The position numbers and the translations under genes are program-made. Below, one piece after another: positions 48,201 to 61,049 of a stretch of DNA of 64,000 bases. Below the pieces are notes generated by a model. It was given only the letters and a program-made list of their open reading frames with translations. It did no database searches and was not told where the DNA came from. This stretch comes from Timema cristinae (Eukaryota; Arthropoda; Insecta; Phasmatodea; Timematidae), in the NCBI GenBank assembly GCA_039000515.1, contig JBCFYV010011164.1, forward strand, positions 39,194,363 through 39,258,362. The letters are read 5' to 3'. Within the stretch, counting starts at the first letter, position 1, and every line of letters begins with the position of its first letter.

Positions 48201-48333
48201 AATCCGACTTGGTGGCACATTTGGCTAACGCCTTAGCTTCGTGTTGAGCTTGACTGCCCAGGATGGGAAGATTGAGGTTTGAATCTCGGTAGGGTTGATT
48301 GGAGGTGTTTTTCCTAAATGTTTTTCAACTTGA
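48201..48333 (+). mobile_element. SINE family A, 3' truncated
   Basis: Head ATCCGACTTGGTGGCACATT with TTGGCTAACGCC, B box AGGTTTGAATCTCGG and the start of the body. The tail is missing, which is unusual for a retroposon, so a later deletion is likely. Confidence 0.7.
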
Positions 48334-48862
48334 AATAATTAAAACGCTAGCCTGATAAGAAATGTCTATACGCCATCGTTAGGGTGATATTATTGCATGA
48401 TTAATGGTATTATTTTATAAATTAAAAGATCTGGTATTCCTTTTTATAGTCTTTTATTTTAATTTTAAATGAATTAACTATTTACTTTTAGCTAGATATC
48501 ACACGCATTTTATATTTTGATAAAAGTCCGACTATTGCGTTAAATGAATCTTAGCTATACGTGTTCTTGTCGAGAAGGAAGGATCACCAGCAATGAGGAG
48601 ATGTGCGCATTTCAAGGGGTATATCAAGCGACATTTCCTTCTCGAAGCTTCCTAGAAGAAAAGGGGTGAGGTCATCCAGGTGCGTCTCATTCCACGGAAA
48701 GTGCGTTGTCTTTTTAAATAGAGACGTAGAAGGATTTCACCACACCTTACAACTCGACAGTTCTGCACAAATAAATCTTACTACCCGCTCGAATATTAAA
48801 TATAGTAATTTTGAATATAGATTTGAATAATAACATATTGATATGTATAATTCCATATCATT
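48334..48862. other. No recognised gene
   Basis: A 75-codon frame at 48603-48830 is not recognisable. Confidence 0.4.
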
Positions 48863-48990
48863 ACAAACTATACCTCCACGAAAATGAGGGTTTACTTCCT
48901 TTAAATTAAACCCTACCAATTTCTAATCTGTTAGCGTAATTAGTAGGTGTATAAGCCGAACGTGTAGTAAGACGTGGCGCTAAATAAAAA
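48863..48990 (+). repeat. SINE A/C, 5' truncated
   Basis: CTCCACGAAAATGAGGGTTTAC (body, 48871-48892, one extra base relative to other copies), GTTAGCGTAATTAGTAGGTG, and tail CGAACGTGTAGTAAGACGTG. Confidence 0.7.
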
Positions 48991-49911
48991 AAATAGTTCC
49001 TTTTGACAAATCTGATGTTATAATATAAAGTGGTTTTAACTATGATATTATCGGACATAAAGATTATTTATGGTTGGAATTAATGAGCAAATATTCTTTG
49101 AAACCTATTCTGAAGTCTGACCAGTCAACGACAAACAACGATACGTAGATGTATGTCATTTTCAGAAATATGAAAACAACTGGATTTGGAGTGTACGAAA
49201 GTGGTTTTTCAGACCATAAACCAATTTACTGCAAACTTATAAACTAGTTTCCCGACTCTCTGATTGCTTTAATATCTGTAAATACATAAATATAAATTGT
49301 TTATATTCTTAAAATTAGAGGTCAAATCTTCTGTCCTGTTTTCAAGTTATACTACTCTCTACCAATTTGATTCTATCTTTATACAAGCATCAAAAAATAG
49401 TCAAAAAACTAGTATTCACTATAATTTATACTACAATTTTACATTCTTTCATTAATTATTGATTAGTTAGATTTATTTTTAATTCCCTCCATTCATCTTT
49501 AGTAAATAACATTTTCATAAATTGGATTATGTAAAGTAGAACCCAGTTTCCAAGCTGTCAGCAAATGGTTCAAGTTTAATTTTACTAAGATCTTTGAAAT
49601 GTTAAATTGTTTGAAATGCTCTGTGATGGTCGAAGATGCGCCTCTTTCCTCAACGTTTCTATATCAGTGTATATTATTTTATTCATGTTCTTATGTGGAG
49701 TGTTGATGCTATACCGTACATTATTCCGTCCAGAAATCTTACGAGTTTTAGTAAATGTATCTTTATTTAAAAAAAAGAGAGAGAAAATCTATGTGGTGTG
49801 CCGTATCATTTATTTTATATGTAAATACTTCCTCAATTACAGTTTCAAATAGCCTCCTCGCCCCCCCCCCCCCCCCCGCCTTCAAACTATAAACCTGAGT
49901 GCGCCACTGAT
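48991..49911. other. No recognised gene
   Basis: AT-rich with a C run (49861-49877). The 81-codon frame at 49607-49852 is hydrophobic but unrecognised. Confidence 0.45.
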
Positions 49912-49975
49912 TCCCATCACCAGTAGGCTAGTTTAACTCAATAATGACGCCTTAGACCATTCGACCAATGAAGTT
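49912..49975 (-). repeat. SINE family C head fragment
   Basis: GACGCCTTAGACCATTCGACC is the complement of the C head's A-box region at 49946-49966. No body follows. Confidence 0.5.
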
Positions 49976-50404
49976 GTTCTAGAGTCGATATTAAGAGCTC
50001 CACATACTGTTGCACAGGTGCTATACATTTATTAAAAATGATCGTTTTGTTACATTTAATCAAAAGTTCAGGTGAATAGATTTTAGGTACCCAGAAACGA
50101 TAATTTGTGAAAATTAACGATGTCATTAAAACAAAGAATATCCCGTTTTCTGTTTCATGGTGTAGTATATAAACAATTTCTCAATACAAAAGTAGAAAAA
50201 TTTATCTAGCTTTGTAATCTAGACAAGTACAAGTGGTTAAAAGCTTAAACATATCTATAATAGACTCCCAGTTACTGTCTATCAGGCTAGAAGTATTTTT
50301 GCTAGTGTTAGTAGAAATTAGAAACTAAACGTTTCAAGTGACTGTATAGCGACCTAATAATCGATAATGTATCTGAAATTGACTTGGTATTAAATTTATA
50401 AACA

Positions 50405-51042
50405 ACTAGCCCCCTTTCCCGTAATAAATATTGTAAGGAATCCTGTAAAACAAAGCTTCAAATCATCCATCATGTCAATATAAAAACAAAACTTTATTTT
50501 ACTTATTTAAAAAAAAAATACAGTCCTACCATCACTGTATAGCCCCCTCCCTCTTTTTATCCACACTCCTATTTTCATCTCATTCCTCTATAATTTTGTT
50601 TGCTATAAGCGCAAAAGGAATTGTGTATACATCAATCAAACAAATTGTTAAAATCAAATTAATTTTTCAGCTTCCTCCACTTACATTTACTCCCCTCGTT
50701 TCCCCAAATTTTATTTAATTTTTTTTTTTTGCTTTCCTTGTCACTTCATCTATTTCTCTTTCCTTGCCCTTGCCCTACCCCCCCCCCCCCGCCCCCTTCA
50801 CCAACCCAACTTTCCCTTCAACAACCTTTTTTTCCCAACGACTATATAATATACTATCGAAATTTTTATGAAAAATAAATTAAATTTTCAAAATAAAATA
50901 TAGCATATGTTACTCGACGATAATGTAGCTTTATATTGGTGAAAGAATTTTTTAAATTATCCAGTAGTTTATGAGTTTATCTATTACAAACAAAAAAACA
51001 AAAAATCAAATCTCTCCTTTTTATAATATTAGTATAGATAAA
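50405..51042 (+). mobile_element. RTE-like 3' end or related non-autonomous element
   Basis: The right end resembles the 3' region of RTE-clade elements from insects as I recall it. It has ATATGTTACTCGACGATAAT, then CCAGTAGTTTATGAGTTTAT, A-rich CAAACAAAAAAACAAAAA and TATAATATTAGTATAGATA (51022-51040). The left end ACTAGCCCCCTTTCCCGTAA resembles starts of related short elements. There is no ORF. The middle (50540-50840) is strongly pyrimidine-rich on this strand. Confidence 0.5.
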
Positions 51043-51819
51043 CATGCAAATAATTTCCCCTTTTCACTTCAGCTTCACTGAAACATAGCTTCAGTGGTAT
51101 TTATGAATGCATGCTTTGGGCCTGTCTTATTTGTTGTCCCGGGATGCTTGGAGCCTGCCAGTCCTGCATCTATGTAGCAGTGGGAAATACGTGTTTGTGT
51201 TTCCTTATGTTGTCCTAGATTTTTTACATAAGCGCATGGCCAGATGTAGACACATTTTACGACCGATTCAGGACCCCTTCCATGCTTCTGTTGGGCCATG
51301 TGTGTGATTTTTTTTAGCTAACGTTTTATGCCATTCCAACTCAAGCAGTAGTTATCGCTCATCCGGCTATAGAGTAAGAAAAAATCCACAGGCAAATATT
51401 ATCTTACTTTATTTTCACTGAAATATATTGTAATCCCTTGAAATTTTACAAACAAGTAATATTATATTGATATTGAAATACTAAAAATTGAAAATAGTAA
51501 TAGTAAATTGTTGGGTATTTATTTAGAAATTCATTAGCCCTTTGATTTCTAATTGGACACCTGATATGTTGGGCCTTATTTTTTGTTGGTAAATCTTCAA
51601 ATTGGTCAAGATAATTCAGAAATCCGAATTTTTAATGTTGGCTACTAACTAATTTAGATAGCACAGTGGGGCCAAATAAAATCACCCTTGCAGCCCGAAT
51701 ACGACACGCAGGTTAACTATTAACTAAGGGTAGTTCTTGCAATTGTTATTTTCTACTCTCCTTTCGGATATATGGCAGGTGGCCTTTGACATGCTCCCGA
51801 GTCTAAAAGATAGTTTGAG
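51043..51819. other. No recognised gene
   Basis: Frames of 66-74 codons on both strands (51075-51307) overlap; neither shows a motif I recognise. Confidence 0.4.
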
Positions 51820-52400
51820 GTTCATAACCTTCAACCTACCTAAGGACTGGTATGTTACACAACTGGACATGGGCTATACAAAGATTTATCCATGACTCAG
51901 ACAGACAACAGAGAGCACTTTGTTTGGGAATGTGGTAACGCCTGACATCTGAGGAACCAGCAACAAACTATACTTCAAGGATGCCGTATTTATGACATCC
52001 TCGTGATACCGTCAGGTGGAAACTCTTCGATAGGTTGAAATGAAAATCTCGTGACGACTACATTGACAGTCTAAAAGAAGAACGACAATTACCGTACAGA
52101 AAAAAAAGCAGATACGTTAAGGAAGACGAGGACAACGGTTAAGAGTACCAACAATACGTAGACAGCAAGGATAGTGGGAAGATCTGGAAGTCAAACAATA
52201 AGTCTCACTCTTTCTGGAGAAATCTGCTGAGATAGAGGCTATAGTCCGAGATTCCAAAGACAGTAATGATTCTGACGACTGGAGTCTGGACCCAATATGC
52301 CAGCAGGCAAAAACCATACTAACGTCGAGACAAGCATGGACAGTATGACTGGATCGTCATTTCCTCGAAACCAACCATATGTGGACGGACCAGGACATCA
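51820..52400 (+). pseudogene. Possible decayed coding sequence, family unknown
   Basis: Less AT-rich than its surroundings. Plus-strand reading gives protein-like segments in different frames, e.g. DWYVTQLDMGYTKIYP (about 51845-51890) and an acidic AIVRDSKDSNDSDDWSLDP (about 52235-52295). Frame breaks separate them. I do not recognise the family. It may be a TE relic. Confidence 0.3.
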
Positions 52401-52739
52401 ATTAGGGTCTGAAGTTCGGCTGTCTGTAAATCAAAAATTTTGGGAACTATCAGCACAATATTATCAATAAAAGCACCTCATCAGTCATCCAGGTAAACGT
52501 ATGATATCCTTTCCCGTAAATGCAGAAAACTTTATTTGTTTTGGTAATATTTGAGTTATTTTGAATAGGATATAATATTAATAAGTCTCACTCCTATTTA
52601 TTAATAGATATAAATGGAAATAGAGAGGAATATTCATAAAAAAGATAGGAAATAGGACTCGAAATATAGTAGTTAGACTTTAAAGTAAAGACTTACAGGA
52701 AATAAATAATTCTCCTTTTTGATGATATTTTTGGAACGT

Positions 52740-52977
52740 ATCTTAGTAACCATTCGCGCTGTACGCTTATGCACTAATTAAGATAATTGCTTAAGTACAA
52801 GAAAGGTTGAATTTAAATAAGGTGTACCCGCATTTGCACGGAGACAGAGTGGGAAACCATTTAGGGGAAAATACCCTCAGTACACCAAATTGGAATCGAA
52901 TCATGATCTCCCCACCATTGGCAATCTATACTATTGCAAAAGTAACGCCTTATACCATGCGGCCACCGAAGTAGGTT
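52740..52977 (-). mobile_element. SINE family C, reverse orientation
   Basis: Tail complement, degraded (TATCTTAGTAACCATTCGCG), clear body (GTGGGAAACCATTTAGGGG) and a well preserved C head complement (CCATGCGGCCACCGAAGTAG, 52955-52974). A good reference for the C head. Confidence 0.75.
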
Positions 52978-53107
52978 TTCGGAATAACTATTGCCCGCTT
53001 TAACTTATGATACACCTCTTTCTCAACCTGCTATGCGAGGTATTTAGCTGGCAGTCTTTTATAAAACATTTACAAAAACATATGTTCGATGAATATTTAC
53101 AATTGGT

Positions 53108-53330
53108 GTGAAGCGTCACTTTCACATTAAGCTAGAATACCGATGACAGGGAGATCGGAGTTCAAATCCCGGTTGGGTATGCTGAGGGCTAGTATTTCAT
53201 AAATGGTTTTCCCCTATCCATCTCCACGCGAATGCGGTTACACTTCGTGTAAATTATACCTGCCTCATACCTGAATTGTTATCGTAAATATGCGTATAAC
53301 ACAAACGGGTAGTAAGACGTTATTCTAATA
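53108..53330 (+). mobile_element. SINE, A/C type, lacking the start of the head
   Basis: GGGAGATCGGAGTTCAAATC, CATAAATGGTTTTCCCCTAT and tail ACAAACGGGTAGTAAGACG are all clear. Confidence 0.7.
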
Positions 53331-53475
53331 AATATACAAATAAAAATGTTTTTAATAGTTTATAGTTTTACTTTGACTACTTTAGTAAATTATATATAAG
53401 AATAAATATATAAATAATATATATTTCCAATGGTAAAATCTCTTATATTAGAAATATTGTCGATTCATAAACGCC

Positions 53476-53645
53476 ACGATACTTTGCGTCTTACTACCCG
53501 TCCGAGCTATATGCATTTAACTACACTGATGAGACATGGATTAGGAATGAATTATACCAGTATTTGCGTAAGTGAAAAGAAGGAACCATTTTGGAACAAT
53601 ACCTCTCTGTGCACACGGCTGCGATTGAAAATCCTACCTGGGCTT
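53476..53645 (-). repeat. SINE A/C, reverse, head incomplete
   Basis: ACTTTGCGTCTTACTACCCG is the tail complement. The body is diverged and the head stops near CTACCTGGG. Confidence 0.6.
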
Positions 53646-55539
53646 AATGTTCAGTCTATGATACTTATTAAATGTGTTTTTAATTAAACTAGCAAGCAAT
53701 TTTCAATTGCTAATGGTCACGATATTTTATTTTTAAAGAATAAAAAAACAAAAATATATATTCTAGCAATTACAACATCTATTATTTATACTCTTATGCA
53801 AATAGTAATAATATTTAGTTACGAGAATATTTAATCAAATCAATTTATACTGATTTATTATTGAAGGGATGGATTACGTCCTCTGTATCTAATTTCGGGT
53901 CTTAGTTTGCCTACCGTTACTGAAATGTAAGTTTGATATGCCTACTGAGCAATGCTAACAATCATTGGAAGTAGAGATTGTTTTAGAACTTTAACTAGGA
54001 GCTGTGAGAGTCAATGTAGGAGGGGTATTTATTCTTTTTTTACTTTAGGACGGCTTTGACAGTCAAGGGTGCATTTTAAAACATGTTTCTCTTTGCTCTT
54101 TTCTCGTATTTGATTAGTACAGGCCAGTGTTAGTACTGGGGTATTAATTATTTACCTACTCAATGACATTACGAGCCCGAAAAACATATAAATGTAATTT
54201 AAAGCACACGTTAAAATATTTATCAATTTTAAACTGAATCAAAAGAGCTTCTTTTTATAATATAAAAATTAAAAAAAAAGCATCTGTCGGTACTCTTTAA
54301 TGAGTTTTTCCCCAAATAACAACTGTACAGTTTTGTTAGTCATGTCAAACACTCTCCATGTCTATATTTTAAACAATACTGTTATAGACATTTTCAAAAT
54401 AATTTAAATTTTCAATAATTACTCATCCTTCTTCAAATAGTTTTAAACCAAAAATAAAGTAGACAGAATTAATTCAAAGATCAGAAACTCCATAGAGAGT
54501 AATTTAAAACAATTTTGTAAAATATAATTTTAACAGATTTTGAAATTTTTTAAATCACTTTACAGTAAACTAACATTAATTTTAAGGTATGGGCTCAAAA
54601 TTAAAATACTTGTTCCAGGATATTGCCCTATAATAGCTTGATATCAAGTTTAACAAATTACATTGAACCGTTTTGGATCCATGGACAGACGGATATTCTA
54701 CATACAGGGGGACAGACAGTTTGGTATATTATTCTTTTTTGTGTTTGGACACACATAAAACCTAAAGATTCCTTATATTCTCGAGGTAAAAAAAAATAAA
54801 CGATTACAATAATTTTAATGTAAATAAAAAATTAAATTATAGGGTCGGTAAATTCTGTCCGTCCCATGTCTTTCATTCTGTAATTAAGGCTACAGCTGAA
54901 AGGGCTTGTAACATTGAGCTAGTAATTGGTAATTAGAAGTTACTTTATAATTTCGTAATTTATTTAATATTTGAATATTATCCATAAAATTAAGAATGCA
55001 AGTTGATAGTCATATTTTAAAAATTAATAATTTTACAAAATTACTTTAAAACATTGTTTGAATAATGTACGTTCAGGGATTATTTTATTTGAAAAATAAT
55101 CCTTCATTCTGGTTTTAATTGGAAAAAAGTGGGGTTATTGTTTAACGATAGACTACGAGAAACTAATATTGTAAAATGGGAGATTTTTTGAAAATAGCTT
55201 TAAATATTTTGTGAACTGTATGTATATAAAATCTGCAATAAAATAAAAATATATGTTGAATAATAATTATAATTTTCTTAGAGGGTGATGTACATGTAAT
55301 TATGAATGAATTTTAAAATTTTTAGTTTTTAAAAATGGCTATTGCAACTTTATTCAGAATAAAATTTAAATAGTGTTTTATTTGATAATAAAAGTACTGC
55401 AGGTTTTTCTGAGGAAAACTTACCAACAAGTGGATAGTAAATAATATATTTGAAAATCTTCTCTCAAACTATAATAGAGGAAGTAGTAGGTATTGTACAA
55501 TAGTGTCTTAGAGAGGTTATTTTTTAATTTGACTACTTG
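53646..55539. other. No recognised gene
   Basis: AT-rich. Words GGACAGACGGATATTC and GGGGACAGACAGTTTGG (about 54683-54724) recall the GACAGA run of reverse R1 copies but the rest does not align by eye. Confidence 0.45.
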
Positions 55540-56095
55540 GAATCTCGTCTGTCAGTTCGGATTTTGCTAAGCTATATCTGTCAAGTGCGTAGACCAATAA
55601 TTTAAAAAAATTTTGGCATGGAGACTATTTGAAATTTTCAAAACCACATAGACAACGGTTATTCTATTTTGTATAATGTACTATTTAATATAGTCTCTTT
55701 TCTGTCTAATTTTATTGTCTAATTTGGAAAAATATTAATTTTAAATTCAAGGAGAAATCATAGGAGATAATTGAAATCAAATTCCAAAGAGAGATCTTAG
55801 AACTGCATAAACGTAAGTAGGTGCAGGGGGTAAAATCTACTTTACATTTCACAGAAATACAAATTGACTTTAATTTGACCATATTGGCATTTTTTCTGTC
55901 TACGGAAACTCTTGAAAATGTAGACCAATTTTAAAGAAATTTGGCATGGACATTCTTTGACACTAAGCAAAAATTGTATATATATCGGTTTTTTTTCAAT
56001 AATTAATTTTAATGTGGTGGCTGCTCAAATATTTATCATTTATTAGTTGAAATCAAGTGATTTGAATTTAAAATTCTAAGCATTCAACCAAGTAA
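55540..56095 (+). repeat. R2 repeat, two partial units
   Basis: The word GTAGACCAATnnTTAAA followed by ATTTTGGCATGGAnA and TTTGA occurs at about 55590 and 55920. TTAGTTGAAATCAAGTGATT with TTGAATTTAAAATTCTA follows at 56042. The same words recur at 60.6-60.8 kb, defining a second dispersed repeat. Confidence 0.6.
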
Positions 56096-56099
56096 CTGG

Positions 56100-56740
56100 G
56101 GCATCCATTTACTTTCTCTTCCCTTTATAGAGAGAAGTTTGGTGATCGTAAAAAAATCAAGCTTGAGATTTTGAAAAATGTCTATGTTTCATGACCCTCC
56201 GAAAGCGACATATTTTTGCGATACCGTATGTTTGTCTAACGGGATGGAGACGAAAATATTTTACCGATCGGGATAAAACTTGGTATTTTAGGCTTTAATG
56301 AGGTCCTACCAAGAATTTTTTGCAATTAAAATATATCTAAACCTTAAATTAAGGGAAATTATTGAAGAAAAAAGGAGAAAAAATAATTTTAATTAAAATC
56401 CGTTATAAATATTTGGATATATTTTGTATCTAGACACCGTTTAACATTACAAACCAAATGAAAGTTTTCATTTTTTAATGAAAATGGTTTTTAGGGTAAT
56501 ATACTTAAGGCGAAATTTCCAATTTTGATCATGTCTCCATAACTATTTTGAGCTACAAAAAAATTATAATTGTAAAGATCGAGTAATATTAAATATAATA
56601 CTTTCTTTTTTCGAAATACATTTTATAAATTCTATCATTTCTGAGCTATATGCCAATATATTTTATTAAATTCCAAGTCTTTGAAAATGAAATGGATTTT
56701 TATGCTCTTTGTTAGGCACAGATGTTCCTCTTTAATAGTT
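56100..56740 (+). repeat. R1 repeat, first of a tandem dimer
   Basis: Starts TTTACTTTCTCTTCCCTTTA and runs in the usual R1 order to TGCTCTTTGTTAGGCACAGA. Followed directly by a second unit. Confidence 0.75.
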
Positions 56741-56779
56741 TGGTTTATGCTCTTTGTGGATTGTTATGCTTTCTACACT

Positions 56780-57470
56780 TTTTCTCAACTTCTTGGAGAA
56801 AGTTGTTTTGTGATTGTAAAAAATAATCAAGCTCGATATTTTGTTAAATATCAATATTTACTGACTCCCTGAAACAGAAAAGTGATTTTCACGACGCCAT
56901 CTGATTGTCTCTTTACCTGTATGAATCTCTGACTAGAGCCGAAACCATTTTACCATTTGGGCTAAAGCTTGGTATCTAAGGTTTCCATAAGATCCCTCCC
57001 AAAATATTTTTATAATTTTATATCTAGCCATACAGTTAGGGGTAGTTTACTGAAGGGCAAAAAGAGATAAATCTCAAATATGCTATAATAATTTTTAGTA
57101 AATTGTGTAAATTGGCATTGTTTAAAATTAAAAACCAAAAAGGGATTCTGATTTTCCCATGAAAATTATTTCAATGGAACCTTACATCTGCATATAATTA
57201 CAAATTTGATCATATATTTGCCATTATGTGAGATACGAAATAACTTATCATTGTTAAGCTGTAGTACTGCTACAAGTAAATATATTTTATTCTGGAATAC
57301 ATTTATATAAAACCAATAGTTTCTGAGCTATAGGTGATAATATATTATATTCTCTAATGGAGTACTTAGAAATATTAAATTAATTGTTATGTTCTTTGGC
57401 GGACACAGATGCTCCTCTTTTCTCAGTTTCTCTGTTTTCAGAATCCTATGATCACGTGATAACTGTTGTG
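56780..57470 (+). repeat. R1 repeat, second of a tandem dimer
   Basis: Starts CTTTTTCTCAACTTCTTGGA about 680 bp after the first unit and continues through GACTAGAGCCGAAACCATTT, TTTGGGCTAAAGCTTGG and AACCAATAGTTTCTGAGC. Confidence 0.75.
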
Positions 57471-58726
57471 GATGTCAAAGCGCATATAATATCTTTCTGT
57501 TAATTTTTATAGAGTATACGACCGAATAACTGGAATACTAGATACACAATCACTCTTGAACCATAAATCGAGACCACAAGATACCTATGGTAAAATGATT
57601 TTACTAAATTCAATTCAATGGTTTTCTAATGACAACCAACGAAATTCAATGAGATGATTGGATTAAGTTGGTAGTGTAGGGGACGCGAGAAAAGAGGCGT
57701 GTTTTTATAGTTGTTATGTGAAAAAATTGTTTTGGTCAAAATAAATCAAATATTCCTCCACTAGAAACATAAAGAGATTAATTTTCTTTACATGGAGATT
57801 TCAAAGGTTTTTGAATATCCTTCAAGTTTGTCCTGGAATTTTATGACAATTTTTATCTTTATTTAAAAGTATGTCATCTAAATTTGCTGAGCTCATGAAA
57901 AATATTCAAAAACTGTTAAGGTCACCATGTTATAGAACTGCTGAAGAAATATTTTATTTATTTTGTCAAATAATTTTTATAAAACTGCACAAACACCTAT
58001 TTTCGCGTTTCTTACATCCCCACCTTAAACTGTATTCCCTTTCTAAGTTGCACGATATCTGTGGTTTGATACTAACAGTTAATATTCACTTTGCAAATAC
58101 ATAAAATATTATCATACTACTTACTTACTAATTCAGCCTAGAATATCATGTTTAATACTACAGCGAGACTTAGAGATTGAACAAGATATATTTCAGGTCT
58201 AAATTGTTTACAATTATTTAATATATGAATGAGAATTTTCCGGGAAATAAACCAGGTTTACATAGACTTGTGGTTGACTACTCACACCACTAAGCTATGC
58301 AGATGGGTATAGATTGACGTTGCCAACAAGGAAACTACAATATTATGTCAGAGTAACATACGCCTTCATACCCTCCACCAATCACAACTTACATACCTAC
58401 CCAAAATAAAATTTAGTATTACTATGGGTCCACTAGGATAATCCATTGAGTGTATTATATAATAAGTAATAACATACACTAATTATAAACAATTATATAA
58501 TAGGCACTCAACATATATAAGTTATTACATAATATTAGTATATGTATGTATATAATATATTTTTATTTAATATATATTCAACACATATGTCTTATTTTAT
58601 AATTTATACATAATAAATAATCCTAACATTTCCTACAGTAAAACTGACTTTATTTAATACTTTTTTATTCTTTTTTGGCTAAGAAATCACATACTTTATC
58701 AACACATGACTTACACATATTTTTTT
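57471..58726. other. No recognised gene
   Basis: AT-rich. The 77-codon frame at 57871-58104 is not recognisable. Confidence 0.45.
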
Positions 58727-58790
58727 AGCGTCGTGTCTTATTACCCACTTACAAATTAACTTAATTGTATAACAGAGGCAATAAATATCC
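58727..58790 (-). repeat. SINE 3' end fragment
   Basis: TAGCGTCGTGTCTTATTACC is the tail complement; the body is missing. Confidence 0.5.
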
Positions 58791-58861
58791 AGTCTTCCTT
58801 GGTCCATTAGGTATACACACTCCTGACTGAGCTAAGGTGTTAGACTAACATAACTAAGATC

Positions 58862-59122
58862 CGTCTCAGTGGCTGAACGGTCCAAGATATCATTTTGTGT
58901 CATATAGGCCTGCTGAATATGGGGGGATTGGAGTTAAAATCTCGGTCGGGTCTATCAAGAAACATTTTTCTAATGGGTTTACCAATCTTTTTCCACGCAA
59001 ATGTGGGTCTATTGCATCCAACATTCTTCCTTCATCATCCCTAATCCACTAAAGTAGCATTCCTTTCTCTATGAAAGTAGCTATCATATGAACTGGTAGT
59101 AAAACGCGGTGATAAAATATCA
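58862..59122 (+). mobile_element. SINE, degenerate, C-like head
   Basis: GTGGCTGAACGGTCCAAGAT (A-box region), GGAGTTAAAATCTCGGTCGG (B-box region), body TTTCCACGCAAATGTGGGTC and tail GGTAGTAAAACGCGGTG. Confidence 0.65.
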
Positions 59123-59231
59123 TTTAAGAATAAAAAATTTGAACTATTTCAGGAATATTCTATAAATTGTATAAGTCTTCATGGTTGTGATTGTACCAAT
59201 TTTTTTATCTTTATATTATAGTTTTTTGTAA

Positions 59232-59380
59232 TTCACACTAGTTAGGTAGGGATTAAAAAAAAAGGTGCAATTTAGAGGAAGTTATAATTAATTATTGGCA
59301 TGAAGGGATACTTGGAAACAATTGAGGAAAAACCACGATCCGTGTACCCAACCGTAATTTTAGCCCCGACAATCCATTCT
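59232..59380 (-). repeat. Degenerate SINE, A/C type, reverse
   Basis: TTTAGAGGAAGTTATAATTA, GGAAACAATTGAGGAAAAAC and GTACCCAACCGTAATTTTAG are mutated body and head complements. Confidence 0.5.
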
Positions 59381-59599
59381 AGGCTATCTTTAAGTTGTTC
59401 ATAAATGAGAGCACGTACTGTATATCATTAATCTTATTTTTCTAACTTAATATACTTGCGTACACTTACAATATTTGGTATCACAAACAGATTTTTCAAG
59501 GTTCCAACAAATGTTTATTCAATCATTCCATACAGCCCACCAATATGCACCTCAACCCCTTTTTCTGAACGTAGAGGATAAGGATTGAATCTTAGTTTG

Positions 59600-59850
59600 C
59601 TCTGTGACGGATTATAAGTGTTATTGGACTTCCGTAGTTTAAGGACATGATATTGAAACTTTGGGAAGGAAAGCTGAGGGAATGAAGCGAACACGGGAAG
59701 TTTGTGTTTGCAAAGTTTGCTGAAGGGATGAAGAGAAAGAGGCGTTGGCAGCCATGTTGTAGTAGTTTCGGTGGAGTGAAATCTGTGGGAATGGCTGAGA
59801 CATCACAAATGTTGGCTCAATGTAAACCACGTACGTATTTTACTTTGCCT
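59600..59850 (+). other. Weak candidate for a first exon
   Basis: A locally GC-richer stretch holds an ATG at 59792 in a good start context (GGGAATGGCTG). It opens a short frame (MAETSQMLAQCKP) and is followed within 45 bp by a donor-like CACGTACGTATTT (about 59828). Upstream GGCGTTGGCAGCCATGTTG resembles 5' UTR sequence by style only. No downstream exon was found. The opposite strand also has a 63-codon frame here. Highly tentative. Confidence 0.15.
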
Positions 59851-60149
59851 ATACTTGGCGTGTTTGAGTAATTGTTTGGGAAGTAGCGAATCCTTACGAG
59901 AATGAAATTCAAAGTGATATAAACTCAAATCTATTCAAGTTTGCACAATTTAAAACTGAATATAGAATATTCAATCGATATTGCATGTATTTAGGACTCG
60001 CAACTAAGCGTAAGGCTCGTGTACACCGCATATTGGGAAATAGCCACCTTTAGATATATCTGAGAACGACGAGATTAAGCAATCTTTAACTGATTGTGAA
60101 AATAAAGATTTTCTCCATTAGACCTTCAGCTCTCTCAACTATGATATTG

Positions 60150-60325
60150 GGCGTGGCCTGGTTTTTCCTTGATAAGGATTTAGGGGTTTGAGTCCCAGCT
60201 GAGGGTACTGAAGGTCTAAATTTTTTTCCACACGAATTTGAGTATATTCACATTAAATTATACATTCTTCTCCTCTATATCACTAGTATAGTTAAATATG
60301 GGTGTAAGACGCTGTTCAAAAAATA
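60150..60325 (+). repeat. Degenerate SINE, A/C type
   Basis: GGTTTGAGTCCCAGCTGAGG (B-box region), CCACACGAATTTGAGTATAT (body), GTGTAAGACGCTGTTC (tail). Confidence 0.5.
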
Positions 60326-60499
60326 TCTTTACCATAAAACCATTTTATTTTTTGGACCGCTTTCTTGGTCAAACCAAATTAAGAACATGTTAATTTATTT
60401 ATTTTATAAATGTATTAAATGAAGGATTTTATGGAGATAAAATAACATTAATTTTATTCTGTTTTGTAAATTTAAATTAATTTAATAAATCATACTAAT

Positions 60500-60790
60500 T
60501 GACCAAGCGTAGTGGGATTTTGTTTATAATCGTCCACATCGAATTCCATGTCTGTCCTGTGTTCCAATTAGATGTTTATTCCATGATAGCTACCAAATGC
60601 GTGGACCAATTTTTAAAATTTGATTCATACATTCTTTGAGCTTATGCCAAACAAAGTAGTGATATTATTATTATTATTTGATATGGCCATCGTTTTCAAT
60701 ATGACGGCTGCTATATAGATGTTTCGTTTAGTAGCTCATCTCAAGAAATTTGAATTTAAAATCCTACGCAATCGATCTAGCTTGCGTCTT
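60500..60790 (+). repeat. R2 repeat, one partial unit
   Basis: GCGTGGACCAATTTTTAAAA with ATACATTCTTTGAGCTTATG and, later, TTTAGTAGCTCATCTCAAG with TTTGAATTTAAAATCCTACG match the R2 copy at 55.5-56.1 kb. Confidence 0.6.
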
Positions 60791-61049
60791 TACACACGTG
60801 AACAACGATTTAATTTATTAATATAATGTGTTATAGAATATTATACTAATCTTTTTGTTGTTTTTTTTGATCAAGTTAAAATATCAACTCAAAATACTTG
60901 AAAAAGTACTAGAAGATCTTCAACTTGAAATCCAAAGTGTAATCTCTCCAAAGAGACATCTTATTACAGTAGCAACGATAAGAACAGACATAACTTTTCA
61001 AATTTGTGTATCGCGTCACATATTCGTCAACAATTTAGTGAGTTAGCAA

